In this document: in pieces, positions 55,728-64,000 of the stretch | How positions within the stretch are numbered: position 1 is the first letter of the stretch | Layout: every line of letters starts with the position of its first letter | Assembly (NCBI GenBank): GCA_046155895.1 | Contig: JBJXFB010000080.1 | Span: 39,050 to 103,049 of the forward strand | DNA length: 64,000 bases | Reading direction: 5' to 3' | From: DASYPQ01 sp046155895 | GTDB taxonomy: Bacteria; Planctomycetota; UBA1135; GCA-002686595 | Notes under the pieces: model-generated | The model's input: the letters and a program-made list of their open reading frames with translations, nothing else | The model's database searches: none | What the model was told of the DNA's origin: nothing | Program-made: the position numbers and the translations under genes

Positions 55728-56375
55728 TCAATTCTTGGTGAGTAGTTCGCCCGGAAGGTCGTGGCGTGCTCCAGGCACCAGGGGACAAGCCAGCAACGTG
55801 AATTGCCGGCACTGCGCCCAGTTGCGGACGAACACGTCGCGGTGAACGAGGATCTCGCCCTGCATGGGGTCGATCAGGATCAGGTTGCCCAGAGGCTCGT
55901 CGTAGCCGAGCAGGAGCTCGTAGTGGTTGCTCCTGCCGTCGGGCGAGAGCATCACCAGCAGCGGACGTCCTGCGTCCACGTGCGCATACAGACCGAGCGA
56001 GGTCCGGTCGAGCTGGCCTTGGAAGACGTAGACCTCGAGGCCCAGGCCTTGGAGCGCGTGCTGAAGCTCGCCGCCCGAGAGACCGGCTTCATCCGAAGCC
56101 TTGCGCGCCAGCTCGAGGCGCTGCTCGGCGGGGATCTCGATCCCCCAGTACTGACACAGGGCCGAGATCGAGGCCAAACCGCAGTCGTAGAGGGCGTCCT
56201 GACGCACGAGCGGCAGATCGAGCCTCACGGCGCTGTCCGACAGCTCACCGGGCGGAATCGTCGTCGTGGTCGTGCGACAGCCGGCGACCAGGAGCAGGAC
56301 GGCGAGCAGTGCGAACGGAAGAATCGTGCCTCGGGAGACTCGCGGCTCTCGGCTCGTGAAATTGCCCATCATCAT
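55728..56375 (-). CDS. C39-like peptidase-fold lipoprotein
   Basis: The 215-residue protein has a lipoprotein signal (FALLAVLLLVAGC, Cys33) and a papain-like C39 fold with catalytic Cys65 (LYDCGLASISALCQYWG), a His in HYELLLGYDE and an Asp in LIDPMQGEI. Members of this group are free-standing cysteine-peptidase relatives in the periplasm, often with wheat-bran ambiguous TPR partners; the substrate is unknown. The most conservative start is the ATG at 56375 just before the signal; an ATG at 56396 is also in frame. Confidence 0.8.
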   Translation of the reverse strand: MMMGNFTSREPRVSRGTILPFALLAVLLLVAGCRTTTTTIPPGELSDSAVRLDLPLVRQDALYDCGLASISALCQYWGIEIPAEQRLELARKASDEAGLSGGELQHALQGLGLEVYVFQGQLDRTSLGLYAHVDAGRPLLVMLSPDGRSNHYELLLGYDEPLGNLILIDPMQGEILVHRDVFVRNWAQCRQFTLLACPLVPGARHDLPGELLTKN

Positions 56376-56636
56376 GGTTCTTTCAATGCAGCTCATGGTC
56401 GAGACCTGACGTCGAGATCTCCCTCGTCGCAACTCTCTGTCAGACTTGCTCACCCTACGGTTCGCGGGGGAAGGCCGACATCGGGGTATACACCGATCGT
56501 CGTCGGTGAATGCCCGGAGGGAACACCGTCGCCCGGAACGGCAGCGGCCCGGGACCAAGTCCCGAGCCGCATCGTGAGCCAGATCCCCGACTCGCTGCTC
56601 ATGACGAGGCAGCGCAAGCGGGTCACGCGTCGCGCG

Positions 56637-57512
56637 TCAGAGCTTCGAGCTGCGCATGACTTCCTTGTCGCCCGTGTGATTCCAGTAGACCGGGCAGGAG
56701 TGGTACTCGTAGACGCGGCCGATCCACTTCGGATCGCACATCTCGGCGCCCTTCTCCTTGCCTTCGTGGAACTGCGGAGCGTCCTCGAGCTGCTTCTTCG
56801 TGCTCGCGAGAGTGATCCGCCGATTGTCGCCCTTGTCCACGGCCAGCGAGAACGTCAGGGAGTCCCAAGGCACGGCGACGATCCGGTCGCCCATCCCCAG
56901 GAAACCGCCGACCGACAGGGCCGCGTAGCAGACGCGTCCGTTCGAGTCGATCGCAAGCTCCTTGATCTCGCCCAGGTTCTCCCCGGTCGGAGTCCGGACG
57001 TCGACCCCCTTCAGCTCGCTGGCCCGCCACGTGATGACCGACGTGCGCGCGGCGGCGTCCTTCGTGTTCGCGGTGTTCGGATTCAGGTCGCCGACGTAGA
57101 AGGCGTCCACGTCCTTGGTCCAATCGGGATTGGCCATGATGGGCCAGCTCTTCTTGTCGAAACCCGGAGCCTTCTTGAGGCGCTCCTTGTCGAGCGGCAG
57201 GACCAGCGAGAGCTCGCTGTTCTTCTTGGTGGTGTCCGGTTCGACGGTGCGCAACACGCTCCAAGGCATCGCGAACAACTTGTCGCCCATGCCCATCCTG
57301 CCTCCGAAGGTGAGAACCGCGTAGGACCTCTCGCCGCCTGGGTGGACGACGACGTCCTCGATCTTGCCGAGGTCGTCACCTTGTTGAGAGACGACCTTCA
57401 TCCCGATGAGGTCCTTGGCCAGCCAGACGCAGGGCAATCCCTTGACGTTCGTGGCGGCGCTCGTGAGCAGGGTCAGGCCGATCAGCGCGCCCGTCATGTA
57501 CAGTGCTTTCAT
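56637..57512 (-). CDS. Exported protein with two PRC-barrel domains
   Basis: After a signal (MTGALIGLTLLTSAAT) the 291-residue protein contains two PRC-barrels: residues ~27-105 (KDLIGMKVVSQQGDDLGKIEDVVVH, GGRMGMGDKLFAMPWSVLR) and ~165-245 (ASELKGVDVRTPTGENLGEIKELAID, GGFLGMGDRIVAVPWDSL). The tail has CDPKWIGRVYEYHSCPVYW with two Cys. Two-barrel proteins of this type are frequent in environmental stress sets. ATG 57512 chosen at the signal. Confidence 0.85.
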   Translation of the reverse strand: MKALYMTGALIGLTLLTSAATNVKGLPCVWLAKDLIGMKVVSQQGDDLGKIEDVVVHPGGERSYAVLTFGGRMGMGDKLFAMPWSVLRTVEPDTTKKNSELSLVLPLDKERLKKAPGFDKKSWPIMANPDWTKDVDAFYVGDLNPNTANTKDAAARTSVITWRASELKGVDVRTPTGENLGEIKELAIDSNGRVCYAALSVGGFLGMGDRIVAVPWDSLTFSLAVDKGDNRRITLASTKKQLEDAPQFHEGKEKGAEMCDPKWIGRVYEYHSCPVYWNHTGDKEVMRSSKL

Positions 57513-57856
57513 CTTGTCTTGCCTTGATTCTTGGTGACATTGCTCGAGCGCGGCGCGCTGGACGGTCCTCGGCTCTAGGCTTCGGATGCGTTGCGCACTC
57601 ATCGCCGACTCGCCCGAACCCTAAGGACGCCAAGAGCTGAGAGCGATCGGCACTAACACTCAGATCTGTCCGGAGATCTCCGTGGGAGGAACCGCGATGG
57701 CGTGGCGGGCTGGACTTCATCTTCGATGAGGGAGTGGGCGGCCTCTCTGTCCTCGCAATCAATCCGACCGACAATGAGTGGAAGCGCTGATATTCGGCCC
57801 GTGCCGACTCCTGTAGGGTCCTCGAGGACTAGAAACCAAACCAAAGGATCGTTTTC
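57513..57856. other. Divergent intergenic region between PRC-barrel and SYLF genes
   Basis: 344 bases without a supportable gene. It holds the promoters of both divergent genes and AAAGGA, the ribosome site of the SYLF gene, near its right edge. Short open frames here show no family motif. Confidence 0.6.
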
Positions 57857-58399
57857 ATGTTCAAGTCGATTTCAATCGTTTGCGCCGCCCTGGCTCTGCT
57901 GGCCCTGTCCGCTTGTTCGACGGCACCTCGAAGCGTCGAAGCCAGATCGGACATCCGGCAGGACTCGCACACGGCGCTGGCGCGGGCCAAACTCACGGAT
58001 CCGACCATGACCGAGGTGTTCAACGACTCGCACGGCAGTGCGGTGTTCCCCAAGATCGGCAAGGGTGCGGTCGGAATCGGCGGGGCCTACGGAAAGGGCG
58101 TCCTGTTCCAAGGTGGTCACATCGTCGGATACTGCGACGTGAGCCAGGCCTCGATCGGCCTCGCGCTCGGCGGGCAGACCTACACCGAGATCATCTGCTT
58201 CCAAGATCAGAAGGCCTTCGACCGCTTCAAGTCCGGCAAGTTCACCTTCGACGCTCAGGCCACCGCGGTGGCGCTCCATTCGGGCGCCGGCGCGAACGCC
58301 AAGTACGCCGACGGCGTGGCCGTCTTCACCATGGACGAGAAGGGCCTGATGTTCGAAGCCGCGATCGGCGGACAGAAGTTCGACTATCAAGCGCTCTGA
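57857..58399 (+). CDS. SYLF-domain lipoprotein (YsC84-like)
   Basis: SYLF domains bind lipids or membranes. The 180-residue lipoprotein (signal LALLALSAC, Cys20) contains the family core AVFPKIGKGAVGIGGAYGKG, ASIGLALGGQTYTEIICFQD, FDRFKSGKFTFDAQATAVAL and ends MFEAAIGGQKFDYQAL. A strong terminator follows 18 bases downstream. Confidence 0.9.
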   Translation: MFKSISIVCAALALLALSACSTAPRSVEARSDIRQDSHTALARAKLTDPTMTEVFNDSHGSAVFPKIGKGAVGIGGAYGKGVLFQGGHIVGYCDVSQASIGLALGGQTYTEIICFQDQKAFDRFKSGKFTFDAQATAVALHSGAGANAKYADGVAVFTMDEKGLMFEAAIGGQKFDYQAL

Positions 58400-58416
58400 C
58401 CGCTCGGATCGTTCGA

Positions 58417-58450
58417 GACGACGGGGCCTTTACGGGCCCCGTCGTCGTTT
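58417..58450 (+). terminator. Terminator of the SYLF gene
   Basis: A perfect 12-bp stem (arms 58417-58428 and 58435-58446, loop TTTACG) followed by GTTT lies 18 bases after the SYLF stop. Confidence 0.8.
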
Positions 58451-58524
58451 CCGGGATGGGCCGGAGGAGTGCGGAACCCCACGACGCCGATCCTTCGAGC
58501 CCCGCTGGGCGAGGTCATGACCGT

Positions 58525-59703
58525 TCAGCCCGTTACGGACGGCACCGTCAATGTCACCGTCGTGCCTCGACCCGGAGCCGAGTCGACCTTCATGTTGCCG
58601 CCCACGTGCTTCAGCTGCTCGCCGATGCCGAAGAGGCCGTAGCCCCCCAGCTCGACCCTCGCCGGATCGAATCCCGCTCCGTCGTCCGCGACGGCGATGC
58701 GAAACGAGCCGGGCACGGAATCGAGGTGCACGCAGGCCGCGTGCGCGCGCGCATGGGTCGCGGTGTTCATCAGGAGCTCCCGTACGGCCCTGAAGAGCAT
58801 CACGCGCATCCGATCATCCGTCACGGCGGGGGTGGCTTCGTCCTCGATCCGCGTGTCGAGATCGAAACGGCCGCCGATGTCCTCGGCCAGCCATTGGAGC
58901 GCCGGCACCAGGCCCAGATCGTGAAGCGCGGGGGGGCTGATCCGGAACGTGATCGAGCGAAGCGAGCGATCCGCCTGTTCCATGAGACGTTCGATCTTCG
59001 CGAGCGGATCGCTCATTTCGAGCGAGGAGACTGTTCGCAGCGCCGAGAGCTTCATCATGGCCAGCGCGATGTCCTGACCCAGGCCGTTTTGCAGGTCGGC
59101 GGCCAGCGTCTGCCGCAGGCGCTCTTCGGTGACCACGATCTCCGACGCGAGCGACCGTAGACGCTCTTGTCGGCCCTCGGCTCCGTGATCCAATCGCTTG
59201 CGCTCGGAGACGTCTCGCGCCGTCCCGATGACGCCGCGCAGGACGCCAGGAGGGTCGTACCAAGCCGCCTTGATGACGAGCATGGTGACCGGAAGACCTG
59301 CGACGTCGAACGCGGATTCCGACGTCTGCGATGTCCCCGTTCTCATGATTTCGCGGTCGACCGCCATCACTTGCGCCGCGGTTTGGGGCTCGAGGAGCGC
59401 TAGGTCGTTCTGCCCGAGGATCTCCTCGACGGGTCTCCCGAGCATGGCGGCGCCCTTCCGATTGATCACCACGTACCGACCGTCTCGGTCCTTGGCAAAG
59501 AAGGCTTCGTCGGTTCGGACGAGAATCTCTCGCAGGAGGCCGCAGTGAGCTTCCAGCTGCCCCACCATCTGAACGAGCTCGACCACCGCGGCGTTGAACT
59601 CGGGCGATCCCGTCGGGGTGCGCGTCAGCTCGAGGCGCGCCTGGAGCGCCGTCAGACGAAGCCGTGCGCGTTCCATGCACCGCAAGAGATCGTGCTCGCT
59701 CAC
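58525..59703 (-). CDS. PAS-domain sensor kinase of HisKA_3 type lacking the phospho-accepting His
   Basis: The 392-residue protein has a PAS domain (about 55-175, LREILVRTDEAFFAKDRDGR), a HisKA_3 helix pair and a HATPase domain with N-box (ELLMNTATHA), VADDGAGFD and GLFGIGEQLKHVGG. At the phosphorylation site it reads DLQNGLGQ: residue 205 is Gln where the partner kinase has DLHDGLSQ. The ATPase site looks intact, so it may be a pseudokinase that regulates the partner. It is encoded downstream of the response regulator, 132 bases after its stop, on the same strand. Confidence 0.88.
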   Translation of the reverse strand: MSEHDLLRCMERARLRLTALQARLELTRTPTGSPEFNAAVVELVQMVGQLEAHCGLLREILVRTDEAFFAKDRDGRYVVINRKGAAMLGRPVEEILGQNDLALLEPQTAAQVMAVDREIMRTGTSQTSESAFDVAGLPVTMLVIKAAWYDPPGVLRGVIGTARDVSERKRLDHGAEGRQERLRSLASEIVVTEERLRQTLAADLQNGLGQDIALAMMKLSALRTVSSLEMSDPLAKIERLMEQADRSLRSITFRISPPALHDLGLVPALQWLAEDIGGRFDLDTRIEDEATPAVTDDRMRVMLFRAVRELLMNTATHARAHAACVHLDSVPGSFRIAVADDGAGFDPARVELGGYGLFGIGEQLKHVGGNMKVDSAPGRGTTVTLTVPSVTG

Positions 59704-59835
59704 GAACTCCGCTCCTGCATCCGGCCCCGAGGAATGCTGCGGAATGACTCACGGGCCGACGGCTCCGAGAGCGGCCTTCCGAAGGTCGCAGGAACGAGGC
59801 GAACGTCCATGTCGGAAGGCGCTCCCGAGCTCAGC

Positions 59836-60489
59836 TCACTCGTCGAGCGAGGTCAGCCCCTCGCGCACCGCGTACTTGGTCAGTTCGGCCGTCCCGTGCA
59901 GCCCGAGCTTGATGGTGATGTTCCGCCGGTGCGTCTCGACGGTCTTGAGCGAGATGTGCATTTCCTTGCCCGTGTCAGCCGACGTCTTGCCTTCGGCCAC
60001 CAGCTGCAGCACTTCGCGCTCCCGGGAGCTGAGCGTCGAGAAGGCGGTCACCTCGCCGGGGGTGTGTGGGCTCGTCAAGCGTTCGACGACCGATCCTGCG
60101 ACCTCCGGGCTCAAGTAGGTCTTTCCGACAGCCGCGGCCCGAACGGCCTGCACGAGCTCGGCGTGGGCTCCGATCTTCAGGACGTAGCCGCACGCGCCGG
60201 CCTCGAGCATGTGCTGCACATACCGCTTGTCCGTGTGCGTGGAGAGTGCGATCACCCTGGTCGAGGGGAACTCCGTACGAATCCGACGAGTCGCTTCGAC
60301 CCCGTTCAGCCCCGGCATCCCTATGTCCATCACCACGACGTGGGGCGAGAGCGTGCGGACGAAATCGAGCGCCGTACGCCCGTCGGCGCACTCACCGACG
60401 ATCTCGATGTCGGAGAACTCGGCCAACAGGGACTTCAGACCCTCGCGCATCATCATGTGGTCGTCGACCAGGAGCACTCGGATCTTCAT
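59836..60489 (-). CDS. NarL/FixJ-type response regulator
   Basis: The 217-residue regulator has a receiver domain (VLLVDDHMMMREGL, phospho-Asp in VVVMDIGMPG, Lys in GYVLKIG) and a LuxR-type helix-turn-helix (LSSREREVLQLVAEGKTSADTGKEM, KTVETHRRNITIKL). The ATG at 60489 overlaps the stop of the upstream sensor kinase. Output genes are not apparent here. Confidence 0.93.
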   Translation of the reverse strand: MKIRVLLVDDHMMMREGLKSLLAEFSDIEIVGECADGRTALDFVRTLSPHVVVMDIGMPGLNGVEATRRIRTEFPSTRVIALSTHTDKRYVQHMLEAGACGYVLKIGAHAELVQAVRAAAVGKTYLSPEVAGSVVERLTSPHTPGEVTAFSTLSSREREVLQLVAEGKTSADTGKEMHISLKTVETHRRNITIKLGLHGTAELTKYAVREGLTSLDE

Positions 60490-62660
60490 GCCTCTACCAC
60501 TTCTTTCCGTATCGGACTTGCGAGGGGCGCCCGAAGGTGGACCTTCGTCCCCCGCCCGGGCCCAGAATCGATTCGCATGCTGCCACCGACATGACTCAGT
60601 CGCTCGTGAATGCTGAACAAGCCGGATCCCTGGACACCCATCAGGTCCACCGCCATCCCGACGCCGTCGTCCTCGACCGAAGCGTTCACCTGATCCTTTT
60701 CGCGTTGCAGCCGCACGTGGACGCGCCGTGCGCCCGCGTGCTTGGCGGCGTTGATCAGGAGTTCGCGGATAGAACGGAAGAGGATCACGCGGGTCTTTTC
60801 GTCGGCGGGCTTGGGCTGGCCGTCGTCTTCCAGCGCGATCTCGATGCCGTAGCGAGACTGGATGTTCTCGACCAGCCACTGCACCGCCGGCTGCAATCCG
60901 AAGTCTTGCAGCACCGGGGGACTGAGCTCGAAGCTGATCGACCGTGCGGTGTGATTGGCCTGGTCTATGAGTGATTCGATCTCGGCGAGCGATCCGTCCA
61001 GCCGTCCTTCCAGCGCAAGTCGCAGCTTCGCGAGCTTCATCCGCGTCAGCGCAATCGTCTGGCTCAATCCGTCGTGGAGGTCGACGGCCAAGCGCCGCCG
61101 CTCGTACTCCTCCGCCAGCAGGAGGTCCGCCATCAGCGATCGCAGGCGTCCCTGGTAGGTCCTGACCTCTTGCTCGGCATCCTTGCGGGCCGTGGCATCA
61201 CACAGGTACATCGTGAGGAGCGGAGGAGTGCCGATCCCGATCGGCACCAACGCGACCTCGATCGGGAACTCCGAGCCGTCCGATCGCATCGCGAAAGTCC
61301 CGAACCGCTTCCCGGGGAACCCGTTCTCGCCGGTCGTCCTGTAGAGGGCAAGACTGGCGGAGGCCTGATCGCGCAGTCTAGTCGGGACCACCAGGTCGAG
61401 GAGCTCGCGTCCGAGGGTGTCTTCGCGGCTGTAGCCGAAGAGGGTCTCGGCCGCGGTGTTGAATTCGACGACCCGCCCTTCGTGGTCGATCGTGATCACC
61501 GCATCGAGCGAGGCCTCCAGGATGGCCGCCTTGCGAGCCTCCGACTCCCGGATCTTCTCGATGGCCAGGCGGCGCTCCAGAAAGGTTCCGATCTGAACGC
61601 CAACGGAGCCCATGAACTCCACCACGGCGGCGTCCTGCGGACGAACCTCGCGGCTGAAGACCCGGAGGATCGCGCGGATCTCGCCGTGCACCGAGACGGG
61701 CAGCCGGAACATGCCGCGTAGACCTACTCGCGCGGTCTCGGGCTCGTGCGCGAGGTGCTCGTCGAGCTGCATGTCGGCGACCCAGACCGGGATGCCCGTC
61801 TGCCACGGCGGCCCCACGCAGGGAGGGAACGCCCTGGTCCGCGATCCTTCCTGGACCGCGGAAACGTCGAGGGAGGAATTCGCCCACACTCGAGCGCAGC
61901 GCGGCTCGCCATCCGCTACGTCGACGGACCACAGTTCTCCGACGTCCCAGCCCAAGGTCTCGCACATGTGCCTCAGGATCGGTGTCGCGGCTTCCTCCAG
62001 GATCTCGGACTCCGAGAGAACGCGGGCGACCGCGTACTGCATCGCCAGACGCGACTCGGTCTGCTTGTGCTCCGTGATCTCGATCGCGGTCCCCAGGTAG
62101 CCACCGACCTCCCCCCGCAAGGTGAGGCGCGGAGCACCGATCTCGAGCACCCAGCCGTATTCGCCGTTCTCGCGGCGGAGTCGGTACTCCACGGAATAGA
62201 GTTGGCGCGCTGTGATGGCGGCGTGGCAGTTCTTGGTGAACCCCTCGCGATCGTCGGGGTGCACTTGGCCGATCCAGCCCTGGCCGAGAAGCTCGTCCAT
62301 TTTCCGCCCCGTGAACTCGAGCCACGTCCCGTTGACCCAACGGCAGTGCGTCTCGGTGTCCATGATCCGGACGAGGATCGGGCCTTGTTCGGACGCGGCA
62401 TTGAGCTGCAGCCCGCGTTCGGGCCGATCGCCTTTCGAACGAACTCCCTCAGTGGCCGCGGTCCTGTCCGAGGCCGCGCACTCGCGCTCCGGGGACACAG
62501 CGACGTCGATCTGTAGGTCTTCGAGTGATCGCTGCAGGCCTGCGAGCACCTTCGGGAGCGTCCTGCTCGCCGGCCCGGGAGCAGCTTCGACCAGCTGCTC
62601 GAACGTGCGGTACCTTTGCCGCAGGTCTTCGAGCTTGCCTTGAAAAGTGTTTTCGGGCAC
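60486..62660 (-). CDS. PAS-GAF-PAS sensor histidine kinase (HisKA_3)
   Basis: This ~724-residue kinase has PAS1 (about 105-225, CRWVNGTWLEFTGRKMDELLG), GAF (about 235-395), PAS2 (about 400-510, LDAVITIDHEGRVVEFN) and HisKA_3 with phospho-accepting His529 (AVDLHDGLSQT), then HATPase (DDGVGM, GLFSIHERLSHVGG). No membrane helix is visible, so it is cytosolic. The start is uncertain; a GTG at 62660 (VPENTFQGKLEDL) was preferred because the 44 residues upstream are Arg/Cys-rich shadow. The stop overlaps the regulator start (ATGA). Confidence 0.9.
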   Translation of the reverse strand: MPENTFQGKLEDLRQRYRTFEQLVEAAPGPASRTLPKVLAGLQRSLEDLQIDVAVSPERECAASDRTAATEGVRSKGDRPERGLQLNAASEQGPILVRIMDTETHCRWVNGTWLEFTGRKMDELLGQGWIGQVHPDDREGFTKNCHAAITARQLYSVEYRLRRENGEYGWVLEIGAPRLTLRGEVGGYLGTAIEITEHKQTESRLAMQYAVARVLSESEILEEAATPILRHMCETLGWDVGELWSVDVADGEPRCARVWANSSLDVSAVQEGSRTRAFPPCVGPPWQTGIPVWVADMQLDEHLAHEPETARVGLRGMFRLPVSVHGEIRAILRVFSREVRPQDAAVVEFMGSVGVQIGTFLERRLAIEKIRESEARKAAILEASLDAVITIDHEGRVVEFNTAAETLFGYSREDTLGRELLDLVVPTRLRDQASASLALYRTTGENGFPGKRFGTFAMRSDGSEFPIEVALVPIGIGTPPLLTMYLCDATARKDAEQEVRTYQGRLRSLMADLLLAEEYERRRLAVDLHDGLSQTIALTRMKLAKLRLALEGRLDGSLAEIESLIDQANHTARSISFELSPPVLQDFGLQPAVQWLVENIQSRYGIEIALEDDGQPKPADEKTRVILFRSIRELLINAAKHAGARRVHVRLQREKDQVNASVEDDGVGMAVDLMGVQGSGLFSIHERLSHVGGSMRIDSGPGRGTKVHLRAPLASPIRKEVVEA

Positions 62661-62816
62661 GTGCGAGTCGCTTGCGCCGCCGCAAAGATCGTCCCGTCCG
62701 GCCCTCGAGCCTGGACGGATCGATGCGGGGATCCCGCATCGACGCGCACATTCTACTCCGGATGCCGGTAGGTGCGCCCTCCGGGGATACACCTAGGACC
62801 CTCTCACGAGAGGGGC

Positions 62817-62893
62817 TGGTACGCCCGGGCAGATTCGAACTGCCGACCTTCGGTTTAGGAAACCGACGCTCTATCCTGCTGAGCTACGGGCGC
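62817..62893 (-). tRNA. tRNA-Arg (anticodon CCT)
   Basis: A complete cloverleaf is visible on the minus strand with 7-bp acceptor (ending G-U), D arm GCTC...GAGC, anticodon arm TCGGT/ACCGA with loop TTCCTAA, and T arm GGCAG-TTCGAAT-CTGCC. The anticodon CCT reads AGG. The CCA end is encoded. A short CCCTCT/AGAGGG hairpin just downstream (62799-62814) may be its terminator. The gene end is also a common integration site, but no element is seen next to it. Confidence 0.96.
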
Positions 62894-63361
62894 CCGGAGC
62901 GCGAAGGATAGCAGATCTCCCAGGCTTCCCTCCGGGCCACAGAACCCAAGCCAGAGCAGCTCAAGAACGGCCTCCTTCCTGGCCGAAATCCTCTCCACGG
63001 CTCCGCTTGGCGATGGCCGCTGGAGAGGATCGAGTGGGCCCTCACACCGACCTGATCGAGAGCGCACCTGGCGCGCTCCTGCCTGGACTCGCGTCTGTCG
63101 CCGGTCAGCGCCAGATCCCCTTCGGCGAAGGGGCGAGAGCCCATCGCCGCGTGCAGGACCGCGGGAGGCTCTGGGTCCGGATCACGCTCCTGATCGTGGT
63201 TTCCGTCCTGCTCCTCCACGTCGCGGGTAGCTCGAGGGCGCGGCACGCGCCCGTTGGCCACACGGCCTCTTCCGGCAGCCCGACAAGCCCCTGACGCGCC
63301 CTTCGATCGCCTGGTTCGGTTCACCTTCAGACGGGTCGATCCCCTCACCGAAGAGCATGCG
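62894..63361. other. Intergenic region between tRNA-Arg and pseudopilin gene
   Basis: About 470 bases without a supportable gene. Open frames occur on both strands but carry no motif or ribosome site. It includes upstream sequence of the tRNA on the minus strand and of the pseudopilin on the plus strand. Confidence 0.55.
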
Positions 63362-63877
63362 ATGAGCCAGTCCCCCGGTCTCTCGCCGCCGCGACCGCTC
63401 GCCGGCGGCCGCCTCGGGTTCACGATCGTCGAGTTGATCCTCGTGATCGCGATCGTGACGGTCACCGCGGCCCTGTCGATCTGGGCCTACTTCGCGCGCC
63501 CCGAGGTCACCCTCGACAACGCGGCGCGGCTCCTCGTGCGTGACATTCGAATCGCCCAGGCTCGGGCCGCGCTCCTCCACTCGCCGATCTCTCTCGTCTT
63601 CCACGAGGAGGGCGACGGCTACCGGATCGTCGACGGAGTGGGGGACGGCGCGAGCCCGACCCCCTCGTCGGATCGCATCGAGCGGCGGTACAGCCGGGAC
63701 GCGGTCTTCGAGGGCGTCTCGATCCTGCCCATCGGCCTGGGGGCGCAGGGGAAGGTCGTCTTCGAGAGCGACCGGCCCGATCCGGCTTCGGGGAGCATCA
63801 CACTCTCCTACCGGCGCGCCACACGCATCGTGGAGATCGAGCCCGGAACGGGCCACGCCCACCTGACCGGGCACTAG
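63362..63877 (+). CDS. GspH-like type II secretion/type IV pseudopilin
   Basis: The 171-residue protein begins with a short leader and the prepilin-peptidase motif GRLGFTIVELILVIAIV (cleavage G-F, Glu+5) followed by a hydrophobic helix. The globular part (ARLLVRDIRIAQARAALLHS) is typical of GspH/FimT minor pseudopilins. ATG 63362 was chosen, as the leader is then 22-30 residues; upstream ATGs add unlike sequence. Context at the window edge is cut off. Confidence 0.85.
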   Translation: MSQSPGLSPPRPLAGGRLGFTIVELILVIAIVTVTAALSIWAYFARPEVTLDNAARLLVRDIRIAQARAALLHSPISLVFHEEGDGYRIVDGVGDGASPTPSSDRIERRYSRDAVFEGVSILPIGLGAQGKVVFESDRPDPASGSITLSYRRATRIVEIEPGTGHAHLTGH

Positions 63878-64000
63878 CCCGCATCTCTCACCAGGCGTAG
63901 CGCGGTAGCTGGGGAGACCGCCAGGGCGATGCGCTCGGATCATGGGAGCTTGGTCGGGGCCTTGAGATGCGTCTGGTCGGCCGCTTTCGCGGCTCGCGCG

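Noticed and set aside
62817..62893. tRNA-Arg as an integration hotspot
   Set aside because: Neither side shows a direct repeat of the tRNA 3' end or an integrase gene.
62884..63465. Minus-strand frame between the tRNA and the pseudopilin gene
   Set aside because: It runs through the tRNA and the pseudopilin leader, has no ribosome site, and its composition is that of a shadow frame.
63967..64000. ATG at the right edge that might open a gene
   Set aside because: Only eleven codons are visible and there is no clear ribosome site.

Overview
The window is a 64 kb piece of a high-GC bacterial chromosome with dense genes, many ATGA/GTGA overlaps and no tailed-phage or CRISPR content. An alternative complex III plus caa3-type oxidase operon, a secreted beta-propeller protein ending in a Cys-rich C-terminal domain, SYLF, PRC-barrel and fasciclin proteins, and a type IV-like pseudopilin together suggest a Gram-negative aerobe. 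The secreted propeller resembles proteins I associate with uncultured Planctomycetota, but that assignment is inference.

Layout. 0-9 kb: the respiratory operon actB(partial)-actCDEF, a small membrane protein, sco and coxBACD, which carries electrons from quinol to oxygen. 9-20.6 kb: ordinary single genes (TolB-like propeller, B3/4-domain protein, dienelactone hydrolase, DUF2071, MFS exporter, fused alpha/beta 2-oxoacid dehydrogenase E1 coupled to a FabD-like acyltransferase, EcsC, galactokinase, DUF1579). 20.6-22.7 kb: an intact two-domain fasciclin gene beside the relic of another on the opposite strand. 22.7-28.5 kb: a complete tripartite RND efflux operon. 28.6-29.7 kb: a MarR-DoxX pair with palindromic operator-like sites. 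29.9-33.1 kb: a copper-type P-ATPase preceded by an ECF sigma factor with a C-terminal Cys-rich tail (CorE-like). 33.1-36.7 kb: decayed NhaA, an intact lipoprotein-type catalase-peroxidase, and truncated TerC.

36.7-44.5 kb is the most interesting block. A four-gene operon (thioredoxin-fold lipoprotein, SDR/DUF2867, YbgA-like DUF523/DUF1722 protein, class II photolyase) is divergent from DUF4345, an ECF sigma factor and its anti-sigma factor. These are followed by a convergent cobalamin-binding protein that has the W-x9-EH light-sensor signature of CarH/LitR but no DNA-binding domain. An 18-bp perfect palindrome lies in the divergent promoter. This looks like a light/B12-controlled photoprotection module. 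A possible satellite lies at 49.1-51.8 kb (FAD-oxidoreductase relic, 4-TM protein, SRPBCC-TIGR01777 fusion, DoxX-like).

44.6-49.0 kb holds paired membrane proteins, a secreted protein and a TPR protein. 51.8-58.4 kb is an envelope-stress style cluster: AI-2E permease with a B12-like tail, DUF3185, Lmo0937-type, DUF883, holin-like, C39-like lipoprotein, PRC-barrel and SYLF. 58.5-62.7 kb encodes a two-component system with one normal histidine kinase, a LuxR-type regulator, and a second kinase whose phospho-accepting His is replaced by Gln. A tRNA-Arg(CCT) and a pseudopilin gene close the window.
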